Assembly: GCA_963678705.1 (NCBI GenBank)
Contig: OY783222.1
Location: forward strand, 2,170,001 to 2,234,000
Length of the DNA: 64,000 bases
Direction: 5' to 3'
Origin: Panorpa germanica
Taxonomy: Eukaryota > Arthropoda > Insecta > Mecoptera > Panorpidae
The notes under the pieces are model-generated. The model was given only the letters and a program-made list of their open reading frames with translations. It was not told where the DNA came from and searched no databases. Every line of letters starts with the position of its first letter. Position 1 is the stretch's first letter. This document shows, one piece after another, positions 1 to 12,810 of the stretch. The translations under genes and the position numbers were made by a program.

Positions 1-302
1 TGTTAGTTCAACACTGTATAGTTTTACACCTATTTTACAGTTGACAACAGCTTCTTTAAGTTTTTAGACTACAAATATAGCATACTCACTTTTTGAGATC
101 AGGAAACGAAAAACTTATACTGTAATATATGGAAACGATCACTGGAGAAGAAAACATATATGCAAATATTACAGCGATTAGAAATGCGATATCGTGGCGG
201 ACTATAACAGAATGGAGATGAATCTTCTGGAAGAAAACTAAGAGAGAGCAAGAATGAGAGAGAGGAAGATCTAAAGAAAATAAAAATTGCAAAGAATTGT
301 AA

Positions 303-750
303 AATAATATTTAATTTGTCAAAATAAAATGTTTATTTGTATTCTTTGTATTTGTAATTTTTTATGGTGATTTCAAATCTGAAATTCATTTTTAGACAAG
401 TGTCTTGGTTTTTGAGATATCCGGCAAATTCACGCGTAAACAATACAGATATTTAAAAATGGTTTCCAATTTTGGAAGCAGCATAAAAAACTACGTTAGA
501 AAGTGTGTTTAATTTGTCAAAATAAAAAGTTGTTTTTATTAAAAACTTTAAAGGTTATACTCTTGTTATTTTGATAAAAATTTAAAGTTTTGTATCGCTT
601 AATTTTTAATGGTTCTTAACGTAATTTTTAATGCTGTTTTCAAATCTGAAATTCATTTTTAGGTAAGTGTCTTGATTTTCGAGATATCGGCTATTGTAAC
701 AGATATTTAAAAATGGTTTCCAATTTTAGAATCAGCGTAAAAAACCACCT
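303..750 (+). repeat. PAL265 palindromic repeat, cluster 1 (about 1.7 units)
   Basis: Two partial units of the PAL265 family in plus orientation. Diagnostic pieces are AAAGGTTATACTCTTGTTAT near 552, GCTG-TTTCAAATCTGAAATTC near 631, the TTTTCGAGATATCGGC core near 677 and the closing arm ATCAGCGTAAAAAACCAC near 732. The dyad arms (GCTGATTTC... and ...GAAATCAGC) are still recognisable but more diverged than in the 22.8 kb cluster. No open frame is carried. Confidence 0.85.
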
Positions 751-1669
751 AAACGTAAGTATATGAAATATATTTAAACAAGTTGTAAAGTAATTTTGAA
801 CTTGCCTTTTCTTATAATTACAATAGCATATATGTATACATGAAATTATAGATATTCGTCATGACGTGTATGCTCACCGTAAACCCTTCCTCCCCCATCC
901 CTTTTTACCCCAAATCAGTCCTACACCTAAAGTACCCCTCAAAATAATCCAAACACCCCTTCGAAGATGATGGCGAGAAGTCCAAGCAAAGAGGCATTTG
1001 CTTAGGAATAAGATGAAGGCGACGAGGCGATCTGCTACCCATCCCTTTCTAGATTATAAGTTCGACTTTGAAGGGTGGTTTCAAGAAAGAGACGAAGGGT
1101 TGGACGCTGAGAGTTGTTTGGATGAGAATATGCAATGCCCGATGTGCGATGCCCGATGAAGATGAGACAAGATTAATGGATGAACAATGTATGTATATCA
1201 AAACCGATGCTATGTGTGTATGACGGGTACAGGGACGTAGGGGGGTTAACGGGGGAGGGGAGATTGATGGAATATTAGTTGTAACTAATGTATATCAATT
1301 AGACTGACAAAAATTATTTATACACGTTATGTAGACCTAATAGAAATATAATTGTATGGTATCCGAAATTGAAGTAAAATGAAAAGAAATATTTACTTTT
1401 TAGAGAGAAGGAGACAACCCCATATGCATACATTGAACAAAGAGAGACAACACTAACTATCTCGTCTTAAGACAGGTTTGTCACAACTGTGTACGTTCCC
1501 ATATATTGCCGTGACACTAGTGAACATCCAAACAGCCGTGACTTCAGTTTGTGATCCTTTTAACGCACTGGAAATTAAATGTATCAATTTGCCTGCCTTA
1601 TCCTTTACAAAGCATTTTAAAAATAAAGTGTGAAAAGCTTTGGTTTACTTTTAATAATACTGTAGTACT
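751..1669. other. Non-coding; small GC-richer patches
   Basis: No gene seen. A pyrimidine-rich patch at about 886-960 (runs of CCCC, TCCCCCATCC) and a G-rich patch at 1228-1262 stand out from the AT-rich background. Both belong to the class of ACCACCC-type islands listed in the findings. Confidence 0.5.
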
Positions 1670-1935
1670 TGAGATATAAGTTAAAGAACAATGGTGAGGT
1701 AACAAGAACGATAAGGGCTGCAGAAAATGAAAGTAAAATAGAAGAAGAAGAATGATGATAACATTATAGTGGAAGAGGTGAAGATGAAGACCTAAATATT
1801 TGAAAAAAAAAGGAAACAAGTTAAATAAAATATATTTTCCGAAAGAAGTACTTAAGGAACAAGAGAGATAGAGCAATTGGCTATATGTTTGGAAGCTCAG
1901 AAGGTGCTAAGTGCATAAATAAATAAAAGGAAAGA
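1670..1935 (+). repeat. Polypurine low-complexity tract
   Basis: Plus strand is strongly A+G biased, with GAAGAAGAAGAAT-type runs. The minus-strand open frame here is a Leu/Phe/Ser-rich artefact of the purine bias. It shares a GGCTGCAGAA core with the larger purine tract at 17.8-18.3 kb. Confidence 0.6.
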
Positions 1936-1971
1936 AATTATACAACTAGAGAATTATCTGTTGATCTCCAC

Positions 1972-2056
1972 CAGTGGCGGCTCCAGACAGTTTTACGACC
2001 AGATCCATATTATTTTATAACTTATTCCCAAAATTGAATACATTAGTACGCCACTG
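1972..2056. mobile_element. hAT-like terminal-repeat remnant
   Basis: Begins CAGTGGCGGCTCC and ends GTACGCCACTG, so the two ends are inverted copies of a CAGTGGCG-type hAT terminus 85 bp apart. The flanking octamers do not match, so this is either a decayed deletion derivative or two unrelated solo ends. The terminus resembles the two better hAT MITEs at 41.5 and 59.5 kb. Confidence 0.4.
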
Positions 2057-3980
2057 AAAATATTGCAATATACTTGTAATATAATAATATATGTACTTCA
2101 TATACATCTACAATATTTAGTCAATGTATATATAAGATATATAAGCTGTCTGATCGGAACTTACCGAACGTGTCCGATAGAACCTATAATTTTTTCCGAT
2201 GTTGGTCGAAGCACTTAAACAATGAGAACTACTATTCTAACTTTATATAAACAAATTGTGTTGGATTAAATTGAAATCCGTGTACAAGTGATGAAATCTG
2301 GTCTGCTACAATATCACCTACTTAGGAAAACTATTATAATAATAAAATAAATAGGACAATACACACGCGATAGCCTATCATTCAGAAGTGGAACCCATAA
2401 GTTTCTAATAAATCTATTAATGCTAAGATAATGTTATTGCTTTTAATAGATCTGTGTATTTATTTATTTATAAAGCGGGGCAATAAATTCATTACTCTGT
2501 AAGTCAGGCAACATGAAAAGTAGGCGTTTTTCTAATTTGAATACTTTATTCTTCTTCTTACTTTACCAAATTCTTGGTATTTCGGAGCGTATTTGGATAA
2601 GGGATACAACAATTAAGAAACGTTTCATTCAACGTGACATCAATATTTGCTTACATAATGACGTGAATGATATTTTTAACTCCTATCTAATTATTACATT
2701 ATTTTGTGTTTACAAATGTCAACTCAAATATTATTTGATATGTTTTAACCACAACGGAGCAGAGAGAAGGAGTGGGTAACTTAAATGAGGGGGATATAAA
2801 ACCTGGAGCAGACGTACCTTGCACCAAATGCATTGGCTTAATTGAATAAGTCGAGGAACAGAGAGATATTTGAGAGATATTTCAGAAAACATTAGGAATA
2901 TATATAAAGAGAAAGTGAGGAGTCGAAGGAAGATGAAATAAGGAGGAAACATAGAAAAATTGAGGAAGAGAAGAACGAGAAACATAACATCTCAGTAAAC
3001 GATTTAGGTAAATGTTACACTTAGTGAAATTACTGAAATTTTTGCACTACAATTGTTTCTATTCTGATGTGTGTTGTGATTTCTACATTTGCAACTACGA
3101 GAAACAAAATTGTGAACTACCTCTTTCATGTCAAATATGATTTTGAATGGAATCCAAATGATCTACTGCGAATTGGAGAAGGACAATGAATGTTAAGAGC
3201 AGACAAATAATAGTAACGCAAAGAAAAACTGAATAAAAGGAATGTCTTCAGAAAAGAAGAAGATTAGAGAGAAGGAAGGTTAAGCTATGACGTTTATACA
3301 AAATATAATACGTTACATAGAAACAACATTAAATCATGATAGTTATATTAAAATTTGTGTTCTCTTATGGCTCAATAAGCTATTTAATCATAAATAGTAC
3401 TTTAATAAATTTATGGTCTATGTTAAATATATTTATTTTATTCAGCAATTTAGAAGAAGGTTTCCTACCCCTATGCGATAGAATAAGGGGTGTGTATGCT
3501 CTATTTACACCTATTAAAACTGACGCACATATAAAACACATAATAAATATAATTCATCAATAAACATTTAAGGTGGACATTAGTTTTAAGTGGTGGATTG
3601 TACTAGCACTGTCACTGCCACTGTCGTATGTAAACAACTTTTAAAATAAGGGGTTGACCTCGACAGCAGGTTCATGCTCGGCCTTATTCTCGGTATCAGC
3701 ATGTCATATGTCAAACGGGGTCCTGAACAGGGTCAGGTCAATTTAAAACGAAAACGGACATCGCAAAGGTAAGACGAGTTCACTAGAACTATTTATATAA
3801 GAGCTATAAGAAACAGGAGAATGTTTTAGGGTGACTTGTAAACAGACAATAAATAGGGGATAATTACGTAGGGGTAGTTTATAAAATAAGTGGTTTTTTT
3901 TATTAGAAATAATGAAAATATATCATGAATAAAAAAGTAATTCTTATATATTGAACACGCTTGGAAGATATACTTTAGTT
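2057..3980. other. AT-rich, no gene; purine-rich stretches
   Basis: No supported gene. Purine-rich stretches lie at about 2755-2990 and 3185-3290, again with purines on the plus strand. The short open frames at 2513-2779 and 3336-3563 have no recognisable domain and AT-driven composition, so they are not called as genes. Confidence 0.5.
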
Positions 3981-4105
3981 TTGCTTATAACTTTTTTATT
4001 ACGAAAGTTGCAACAAAAAGTTGTAAGTAAAAGTTGCAGATAATATTATTACCTATAAAAAAGCTCTTTACATAATTTCTGTGGGGCTTATATTTTTCAA
4101 GTTAC
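3981..4105 (+). repeat. Short dispersed repeat S1, copy 1
   Basis: About 125 bp. Shared landmarks are TATAACTTTTTTATT, an AAAGTTG-CAA...AAAAGTTG pair, ATTATTA-CTA-AAAAAGCTC, and a tail TTTCTGTGGGGCTTATA-TTTTTCAAG. Copies on the same strand lie at 6.87, 15.12 and 26.76 kb. No coding potential; superfamily unknown. Confidence 0.75.
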
Positions 4106-4624
4106 ATAATAAAAGATTGATTAAACTCTATATGAAGCGCTTTTTATCCTGAAAAGTCAAATTTATATCCAGGCTTGATCTGTAAATTGTTACCTATTAA
4201 ATACTATGTGAATTATGTAAAATATCTTTACAGCTCTTGACAATATCTGGTTTAAACTTAATGCAGAAAATTCGTTGGCACATGTATCATTTATTATGAT
4301 TGTATAGCAGTCGTATATTCAATTCGGTTCATGTATAATTATGCAGAAGTATCTCAGCCTCTCAATGTTTCCATTGCTCTTTGGTCCATGAAGAGGTCCA
4401 AGCCTTCGTATTTCTTGTCCACGTTCTGCCTCCAAACATGTAAAACAGAGACATTTGGAGTATCTTCATTTAACAACTCGTCATTGACTATAAATATAAT
4501 AGAATTACAATTTGAAAATTACTACTTCTTTGTTTCTTGGACTAAAATAATTATATCACATTTGGAACGTACTATACTCTTATTCATTTTGCTTAATTCT
4601 AATAAAATGTAATAAATTTATATA

Positions 4625-4738
4625 AAAACACATGACAATCCACTAATATAACACCTGGACAGTACACAAACGAGAGCCTAGCATGCAAAATCAAATACAG
4701 ACTACCGAAAGACATATTTCTCTGGGCGCATTCACACA
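4625..4738 (-). repeat. Dispersed repeat T, copy 1 (minus)
   Basis: The reverse complement carries GTCTTTCGGTAGTCTGTATT followed by TGATTTTGCATGCTAGGCT and, further on, TTAGTGGATTG. The same series occurs on the plus strand at 10.73 kb and, shorter, at 27.68 kb. Confidence 0.75.
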
Positions 4739-5913
4739 CAAAACAGCCAAGTACATATTACTTTTTATCTAAAATATCACTATAGCAAAGTACGGTTTTT
4801 TACACACAAAATATAACACAAGAAATCCAAAGAACATCGACAATGTGGATATAGGCGACAACTTTAACTAATTTGTGAACAATAAACGTTTTTGTGTTCT
4901 TATTACGTCTTAAGTCTTGCCTTTAGGCCCCTTACAGCTACCAAATTGTTAAATAAACATAAAACTAACACAGCAAACAAGATTTAGATGCTTGTCCAAA
5001 TAATTTGACCTTAACAAATCAGATTAATTCCAGTTAAATTTCTATTTGTTCATAAACTTCATGACAATAAATACTGACCGCCTATCTTGAGTGCAAATGT
5101 CAGATGCGGAAAGGGACGCGACATTAGACAACATTAAGATTGCGCACCACCCCATTCCTCCCCCCATTCTCTCTCTCTCACAGTCGATCTGTGAATTGTA
5201 AATTAAGACATCGCAGTTAAAGGGCCTGGTTTAGATGTGTTTGAATTGAATTCATCTTAGTGGGGGATGGAAGCAACCCCCCTAAATGGGGTTGACAGAC
5301 GTTAGAGATGGTCACATGGATACATCTTGTATTAATGAATGTTTGTATTATATACGAAGCTAACACACAGTCAGTCCCAATTATCATAATATGGTAATTA
5401 TGATATTTTAAGCTATTTAGGTAAATGAATTTATTTAAATTGAATTTGATGATAACACTCATTGATGTATAATGTCTAGAATAGCCATTGCATACAGATT
5501 TCATTAAAAAATGTGTCTTCTGTTTACTGTTACTTCGACTGACCACGAGTAGGATTGACTGGCACCGAGTTACTCGACTTATTCCGAATTGTATCTTTTA
5601 TGCATGATATGTATTCTTTATGCATGATAACGTACACCACAGCTAATTAAGTCTAAATGTTTTTTCTCTTTCTTTCTTTTTCTTTTCTTTATTTATTTCT
5701 GGAATGACTATAGACCGTTTGTCATTTTCCTATACACATACATATCTAAATTGATTTCGTCGATTAAAGTCACTCGGTCATATCTAATAATAATTAGTAA
5801 TGTACACAAAGCTGCCGTGTTTATGACAAAACGACGCGCCGCCTTTACTCTTAATGGGCCAGCACCTTGTGCCCCCATGCCCTGTGTATACTTAACCCTT
5901 GACTTTATAAAAG

Positions 5914-5917
<4 letters not shown>
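4739..5917. other. AT-rich intergenic-like DNA, no gene
   Basis: No supported gene. A small C/T-rich patch lies at about 5140-5180 and an imperfect dyad around a TAATTATCATAAT-type sequence at about 5380-5412. The 109-codon minus-strand open frame at 5217-5546 has no recognisable domain. Confidence 0.45.

Positions 5918-5975
<58 letters not shown>
5918..5975. repeat. (TA)n microsatellite
   Basis: About 29 uninterrupted TA/AT dinucleotides, abutting a partial PAL265 unit on its right side. Tyr/Ile-repeat open frames across it on both strands are artefacts. Confidence 0.97.
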
Positions 5976-5982
<7 letters not shown>

Positions 5983-5989
5983 ACATATA

Positions 5990-6125
5990 AAATATGTTTT
6001 CTAACGTAGTTTTTTATGCTGATTTCAAAAATGAAATTCATTTTTAAATATCTCTATTATTTATGCCTAAACATGTCGATATCTCGAAAATCGGAACACC
6101 TACATTTTTGACCCGCATTATTTTC
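5990..6125 (-). repeat. PAL265, cluster 2 (half unit, minus)
   Basis: Contains TTCTAACGTAGTTTTTTATG, the arm GCTGATTTCAAAAATG and the core GTCGATATCTCGAAAATCGG, then stops at the core. It starts directly after a (TA)n microsatellite. Confidence 0.85.
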
Positions 6126-6872
6126 GTAGCATAAATTTAATTTAAGAATTGATTATTGTAATAATCAATATGAAAACACTAGTAAAATAAAACAAGTCGA
6201 TATTTAGCAACCCCACGATCTCGGCTATGATGCCGCAGCCCATTAGACAAATTATCTAAACCCATACAACATAAATAAAATAGAGTTCAAAGCAACATAA
6301 GAAAATAAAGGTAAAGACAAAATGACTATATATAAAGTCTTGTCTTGCCTTGTCTTGATACATGGTGCGTTATAAATGATGGAAGAGGTATGTGAAAGGG
6401 TTGTAATACTTATGGGGATGAAGAGTGGGGTAAAGTGTTGCGAGACAAACGTTTTAGGGGTGTCGCGATAGTAATTAACAATTAGGCTGTGCCAATGTTT
6501 ACACTTTAATGTTTAATCAAATGTTTGTGCTTGTTTCTGTTATGTTATAGTATAAAATTATATCGTGTGTACAGTACACCCCTCTTGTAACACCTCCCCT
6601 CTCTCCATTCCCATCCCTATACCATTACCGATGTGTGAGCAAACATATTGTCACGAATGGTTTCTTATGTTTTGTTGAATTTGAACGTAAAAGTAATTAC
6701 GGTTGAAATATATAAATGTATTTTTTTTTAAATGGTAAAAAGAAGAAAACTATTATTGTAATAATGATTAGAGTTTGTTTAGCGATGGTTTGTAATTGAT
6801 ATTTGTTCTGCTGGATAGTTTAAAGTAGTTAGATATTATAATTAAATACACACACTTAATTTTAATTTTATT
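6126..6872. other. No gene seen
   Basis: AT-rich, with a GC-richer strip at about 6395-6625 carrying GGGGTAAAG, CCCCTCTTG and CTCCCCTCTC segments. No domain-bearing frame. Confidence 0.45.
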
Positions 6873-6995
6873 TTACTTATAACTTTCCAAATATAAAAGA
6901 TACAACAAAAAGTTTTTTATAAAAGTTTTAGATAATACTATTATGTACAAAAAAGCTATTTCCAAAATTTTTGTGAGAGTTATAGTTTTCAAGAT
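6873..6995 (+). repeat. Short dispersed repeat S1, copy 2
   Basis: Same series as the 3.98 kb copy: TTATAACTTTCCAAATATAA, CAACAAAAAGTT, TACAAAAAAGCTATTTCC and TTTTTGTGAGAGTTATAG-TTTTCAAG. Confidence 0.75.
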
Positions 6996-8014
6996 AAATT
7001 AATTACTAGTTGACTTGATTAGAACACTAACATATACCCGCTATGGTCCTCGTGAGGCTGCCGCGTTACATTACCTACCAGTGCAATAAAGTATAGAAGT
7101 CGATGTACGCATCGCATTAAATATTTCTTGTATGGGTACTTATACAAGCTCAATTTAGCAATTGAGGAAAGTGGAAATAAATAAAAGGGAAAGGGACACC
7201 TCCAAAAGTTAGTCAAAGAAACAAACCTGTCTCCACTACTGATATATGCATATTTCTCTATAAATAATAGACATTGACTTACAGGGTGATAAGTGGACGT
7301 TTATCTTTATCAGGAAGTAGGGAATGCCTGCCCAGGACCTCATCAGGATACTTGCAATACCTAGGGTAAAGATCTACTCGGGAATCTGCTAAATTCTTCT
7401 AGATTTTATAGCAAATATTACTCAAAGATAACATGATCTAGGTGTTCACAGCTTGGCAAATAATAGCCATAGTCCAACAACGAACTATTAGATAATTGAA
7501 TTTATCCATGTAGTACAGACATTGTCATATAATTTGTGAGTTATCATCTAAAACGATCAAATCCTTGCTAGCAGTAAATATAATCATGAACAAAGATATG
7601 ATCCATAGTTTTCAATCGAACCGTGTCCAGTACATGATACTCCAGCGTCTCTTTTAACGTGCAGATAATGAAACTAAAGCTTAGATAACTAACAGATTTT
7701 GCTCAGAACAAAATAAGATTATTCATTTTCTTAAAATAGGCCCTGCAAATAAATGCACAAAGTAAATTGTAAAATGAACAACGACGATGTACGTAATTAT
7801 TATCTCATATACCTAATAATAAATATATGTTTCTATTAACATTTAGTTCAGATCTTATAAACAATAGCCACAAAGTTGTATTCCATTTTATGTAGTCCAG
7901 TCGAGTAAGAGTTAAAAATTCATGAAGCCAACTTTTTCGACGCTTGGAACGATATCTGTTAAAATTTCGTTTGCGAATTACAGTGCTTTTAATGACGCTA
8001 AAAATACTGTTTAA
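6996..8014. other. No gene seen
   Basis: Mixed-composition DNA without a supported gene. Open frames at 7019-7216 and 7805-8023 on the minus strand are short and unrecognised. Confidence 0.45.
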
Positions 8015-8165
8015 GCAAAGCAATAACTTGACAAGTATTACTTAAATTTGGTTTTTTTGCCATTCAGATTTTTCTGAAAATTACAAAAGTTGCATAATTA
8101 AAATCATTGTAACTCATAAACTAATCCTCCAAAAGTAATGATATTTTGACACATATCGCTTAAAG
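8015..8165 (+). repeat. Dispersed repeat U, copy 1
   Basis: Shares an ordered series with 55.18-55.37 kb: AGCAA...TCTTGACAAGT-like start, CAGATTTTT, GAAAATT-CA, CATTGTAA-TCATAAACTAAT and a following ATAATG/ATGA-ATTT segment. Both copies are on the plus strand; identity is moderate. Confidence 0.55.
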
Positions 8166-8540
8166 GTTCGTACTATCTAAAAATCATATACATTAGTCAA
8201 CATCCTTCGATCTTAATAAGTGATATATTATTTACTTATTTTTTTGTAAAGAATTTCTGTTTTTATTGTTTCCCTGGACTATATACATATTATAATACAT
8301 CGACATAATTTTATTTTTGCAGTTGTACTTCACTTTCGTGCATAAACGAGTATGTTTGTAGCGGACATGTTATATGCCATAAGTTTCACTCTTTTGACTT
8401 AGCTTCATTTTTTATTATTATATATGTGAGAGAAAATCGTGTATGAAGAATTGTTTTCTTATGTTACTACATTAGTATAAGTTTATCTCAATATATAACA
8501 GTTCTGACAAATTACCGAAAGGAAAATAATCGAATGTACA

Positions 8541-9155
8541 ATTTAAATTCTAAATAAAAAAAAAGTTTTTAACAAAAGTAAGAAGGTTATACTCTTGTTA
8601 ATTTCAAGAAAATTGAAAAATAAAATTGTTTATCTTTTAATGGTTCCTAACGTAGTTTATAATGTTGTTTTCAAATTTGCAATTAATTTCTTAATAAATA
8701 CGTTTGTTTATATGATAACTGCAATTTAAAGTCGTAATAAAATAAAAGTTTCAATACCGCTTCTTAAAAAATCGCAAGAGATAATTAAACATGGGTTTCA
8801 ATTTTGGAATCAGCATAAAAAACTATGTTAGAGAATATATATTACACGTTAAAATAAATTTTGATTTCTTTAACAAAAGTAAGAAGGTTATACTCTTGTT
8901 AATTTCATGAAAATTGAAAAAAGAAATTGCTTATCTTCTAATGGTTTTTAATGCACTTTAGAATGCTGATTTCAAATATATATTTAATTTATTAATAAGT
9001 ATTTCTGTTTACGAGATATCTGCAATTTAAAAGTCTAAATAAAATAAAAGTTTTAACACCAATTACTAAAAAACCGTAAGAGATAATTAAAAATGGTTTT
9101 CAATTTTTGAATCAGCATAAGAAACTCCGTTAGAAAACATATATCGCACATCAAA
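8541..9155 (+). repeat. PAL265, cluster 3 (about 2 units)
   Basis: AAGAAGGTTATACTCTTGTT occurs at about 8579 and 8879, giving a 300-bp period, longer than the 258-268 bp of other clusters. The arms ATCAGCATAAAAAACTA-GTTAGA occur near 8811 and 9111. The GATATC core is degraded in the first unit and partly kept (CGAGATATCTGCAATTT) in the second. Confidence 0.85.
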
Positions 9156-9775
9156 TGTTTCTTTGTACAACTAAAACTATGTAAAATGGAATATAAAGCA
9201 CTTATAAGACAGATCGCTTATATAATTTCGACAATTTGGATGTGAACCAAGTTTCGGCGAACGAATGTTGGATAATTTACGCCGAACGACCTTTTCTCTC
9301 AAGGTTAGCACGAGTAACATTATAACTGAAGCGATATATTACCGTCCAGTGAATCATGGGTAATATATATGTGGTCTGCAAGTCCAAGACATGTGGAGAG
9401 CAAATGTAGGACTTATCTCTGCAGCTTAACCGATCTGCAGCATCAGTGCATGTGCATTATTACAGATCATCCATTGTAACAACCAAAGAACCATTGAAAT
9501 TAGATGCCAGTAAATTTGTAAGAGTTGATGTCGAAAACTTTAAACGAGGTTAATAAGCGCTGAAACATATAGAGAAACATAAAAAATTTGACGTGAGAAT
9601 AAAGTGAAATGGGAAGTAGAAAGGGTATCTTAGTAGCCTTTAATATCTTAATACGGCACTGGATACGTAATTTGTTTTAAAAAGAATTAAGAAAGCGGCC
9701 TTTTTGTGTGTTTCATCAAGGACCAAAACAAGTAACGTTATGAAAAATATTTTCAACGTTATCAAAATGTTGAAA
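9156..9775. other. No gene seen
   Basis: No supported gene and no clear repeat. It includes a modest GC-richer segment at about 9240-9440. Confidence 0.4.
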
Positions 9776-9779
9776 TGAC

Positions 9780-10230
9780 GTTTTTACTGCTTTAATTTAA
9801 TTTGGTATTTTGTATTTAATTTAAATTGTTTAGCCTATGGAAATACGCGTAGTCATTCACAGTACCATTTTTAATTCAATTAATTTTATAAGTTTTCTTA
9901 CATTTTTTAGAACCTTACAAGGTTTAATGTCTTAAATTAAAAATATAAAATTAGGAAAAACTATATTATATTATAACCTCCAAAATATGACAAATCTGTC
10001 AAAATGCAGTAGGATTTACTTTTAAAAGAAGTTTAATGTCAGTTTTAAAAAAAATATAGAAGTGAAAACAATTTATATTACTAACGATGCATTAGCACCA
10101 ACTAAATTAACTAAACTTAAATTAAAACACAAATGTGAAAAGGAATGCATAAGCGAAAACCTGATATCTAGACTACAATATTAAATAAAAACAGTAAATT
10201 AAATATGAAAACAATAAGTGGGAATGAGGC
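9780..10230 (+). mobile_element. TTAA-type (piggyBac-like) MITE, copy 1, worn
   Basis: Homologous along its length to the elements at 29.65 and 42.56 kb. It shares TGCTTTAATTT near the left end, ATACGCGTAGTCATTCAC at about 9844, AACCTTACAAGGT, CTATATTATATTATAACCTC, TGTCAAAATGCAGTAGGATT, and the right end AAGTGGGAATGAGG. The left terminus is degraded and the right flank reads TTTA instead of TTAA. About 450 bp, no transposase. Confidence 0.85.
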
Positions 10231-10726
10231 TTTAGCTAATGATGTATAACATTATGAATTAGATAAATATTCGATAGCCTTTTGGAAAAGCGATGTTGCC
10301 AGTGTTGCCAAATATAAAATAATAATTTTAAGATATATCATAGGTATACATTTGCTTTATAATAAATATATTCCACGGTGTTTTTGATAAAGCTGATACG
10401 TCCATTACATCCCATATCCAGTTTTAAAACATTCTGAAGAACGAAGACATGATGATATGTACGATCATGTGGGCGGCAATGTAATTCGATTAAAGCGCAT
10501 GTGCATAAATGCAGAGAATTAGACATGGAACAAGCAATAGTTGCAGAAGAAGACAATAAGGAATGAAATGTGTAATCGGTAACAACGATGGAACACATGA
10601 AGATTATATATTATTCAAGATATTTATAGATAAATGAAATTATCTTCGTTTTATTAAATTAAGGAGCTTGTGGAGGAGTTGCTGCAGGCCACAGAGTGGT
10701 TCCAGAAGTGGTCTTTCTGTGTTGTA
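10231..10726. other. No gene seen
   Basis: The 86-codon minus-strand frame at 10338-10598 is unrecognised. A short GC-richer segment at 10660-10725 leads into repeat T. Confidence 0.4.
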
Positions 10727-10845
10727 TAGCATGCGCCTAGAAAATTATGTCTTTCGGTAGTCTGTATTTGATTTAGAAGGGTAGGCTGTCGTGTGGGTAA
10801 TGTCCTATGTGTTTTATTAATGGATTGTACTGTATCATTTTACAG
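10727..10845 (+). repeat. Dispersed repeat T, copy 2
   Basis: Contains GTCTTTCGGTAGTCTGTATT, TGATTTAGAAGGGTAGGCTG and TTAATGGATTG in the same order as the reverse complement of 4625-4738. Confidence 0.75.
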
Positions 10846-11499
10846 TTTACAGTTTTATTATGGACTAGATGTTATCTATATAGGTCGCCGAATGCGTCAA
10901 ACCCTACTGAAGAGTGTTAGATCATAATTATTCCTTATCTTTTACTATATTTCTACGTTTATCTGCAAGATCACTAAATAGATTTGTCCCTTATACATCC
11001 TACAAAGAAGTAACCCTTCTTTCCACCTATCCTAATCCTTTTTATATATTACTAATCCCTCCTGTGCATGATTCATTTCAGTTATTGTTCTTTTACATTA
11101 TTTACAGGATGTAATTACCTTCATTGTCAAATCATAATAAAAATCTAATTGATTAGGGATTATCAATTAACACATAAACATTGATGAAACACCTGTGATA
11201 CCTGTACCTTTACTAAACTTCTCTGATGTTCATTGTCTTTAGCTATTATCATAATTTATGTAATTGTAATTAATTTTTCATTAGTTTTTCAGCAGCTGTT
11301 ACTTTTATATTGATGCATACAAGATTTTTATTTTTTTTAATTGCAATTAAGTACCAATCCGTCATGCTTACTTGATATATTCCTATATTCATCTGTCATT
11401 GTATGTAACAAAATATCATCAAAGGAAATAAAAATCTTTTTTATCATTGTGTCATTTCTCAATCGGTTCTTATGTTGTTTATAACATTGAGTCAGATTT
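10846..11499. other. AT-rich, no gene
   Basis: No supported gene or clear repeat. It leads into PAL265 cluster 4. Confidence 0.4.
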
Positions 11500-12072
11500 A
11501 CAATGAAAAAAAAAATTTAATGGCTAAAAAATTTAAATATTTTTATTGTATAATTTATAATAGTTCTTGACGTAATTTGTTATGCTGATTTCAAATCTGG
11601 AATTTATCTTTAGGTAGGGGTGCCAGTTTTCGAGATATCAGCTTGTTTAGGCATAAATAATGGAGATATTTAAAAATGGATTTTACTTTTGAAATCAGCA
11701 TAAAAAACTATATTAGAAAACATGTTTTATTTGTCAAAACAAAGAATTTATTTTTTATCAATTTTTTAAAGGTTATACTCTTGTTAATTTCATAAAAATT
11801 CAACTTTTTATTTCGTTTATTTTTTAATGGTTCTTGGCGTACTTTTTTACATATGCAATTTGTTTTTATGTAAGTGTCCCGGTTTTCGAGATATTGTCAT
11901 GTTTAGGCATAAATAATAGAGATATTTTAAAATGAATTTTATTTTTGAAATCAGCATAAAAAACTACGTTAAAAAACATGTTTAATTTGTTAAAAAAAAA
12001 ATGTTTTTTTTAATCAAAATTTTAAAGGTTATACTCTTGTTAATTTCATAGAAATTGTTGTGTTTAATTTTT
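11500..12072 (+). repeat. PAL265, cluster 4 (about 2.2 units)
   Basis: AAAGGTTATACTCTTGTTAA occurs at about 11769 and 12027 (period about 258 bp). The arms GCTGATTTCAAATCTGG and GAAATCAGCATAAAAAACTA, and the core TTTTCGAGATAT, are present in each unit. Confidence 0.9.
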
Positions 12073-12810
12073 AATTTCAATAAAACTGGCAACGTTAAAT
12101 ACATACTTACATTTTAACTTTCGTTTATTTATTTGTAGCTCCAGTGTAAACCTGACTTTGATTTCACTGTTCCATCATTTGTTCAGATCAGCGTTCTCAG
12201 CTGTATCACACGACTTTACGAATTTAAATACATATTGACACACACACGTTTTTGTAAACACATTTTCTATGCGATACATTTTATATCAGTTGTTTAATTC
12301 AAAGTTTTACATGTATGTGTAACACATATACAAGTACATTTATATATGGTGTTATTTCTTCCATTAAAATCATTCACACACAAATAAACTGTAGAATGCT
12401 CCAGTGCGCTCATTGGAACATTAGAAATATCTAAATCGACAAAGAATTCATAAGTCTAGCATACGAGTATGTATAAAAGGATATGGAATGTTTTAATAAA
12501 GTTGTGCAATAAATAAGTACAAGAAGTTATCAATACAGGAAGTCCCTTCTGTAACGCGAGTTTCTGCAATGCGAATTTTAAGAACAAGACAAAAATTATT
12601 CGATAACGCGGATTTGAATAATAGTAGTTTCTCTACATCACCAACAGAAAGTAATTTTATGTCTCGCTCTCACTTATATAAAAATGAATTTAAGTTTAAG
12701 CAAAGGAAATATGTAATACTGATGTTGGCTTTAACGGAGATGATTCATTGCGAAGATAACGGATGGGTAGCCTATCACCTTATGGGGATTTTTATAACTT
12801 TCCTATATAT
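12073..12810. other. No gene seen
   Basis: AT-rich with no supported gene. The 83-codon frame at 12569-12820 runs into the poly-T start of repeat V and has no recognised domain. Confidence 0.4.

Noticed and set aside
5217-5546. 109-codon minus-strand frame as a protein
   Set aside because: No recognisable motif; composition follows the local AT-rich sequence, and a matching leader or splice context is lacking.
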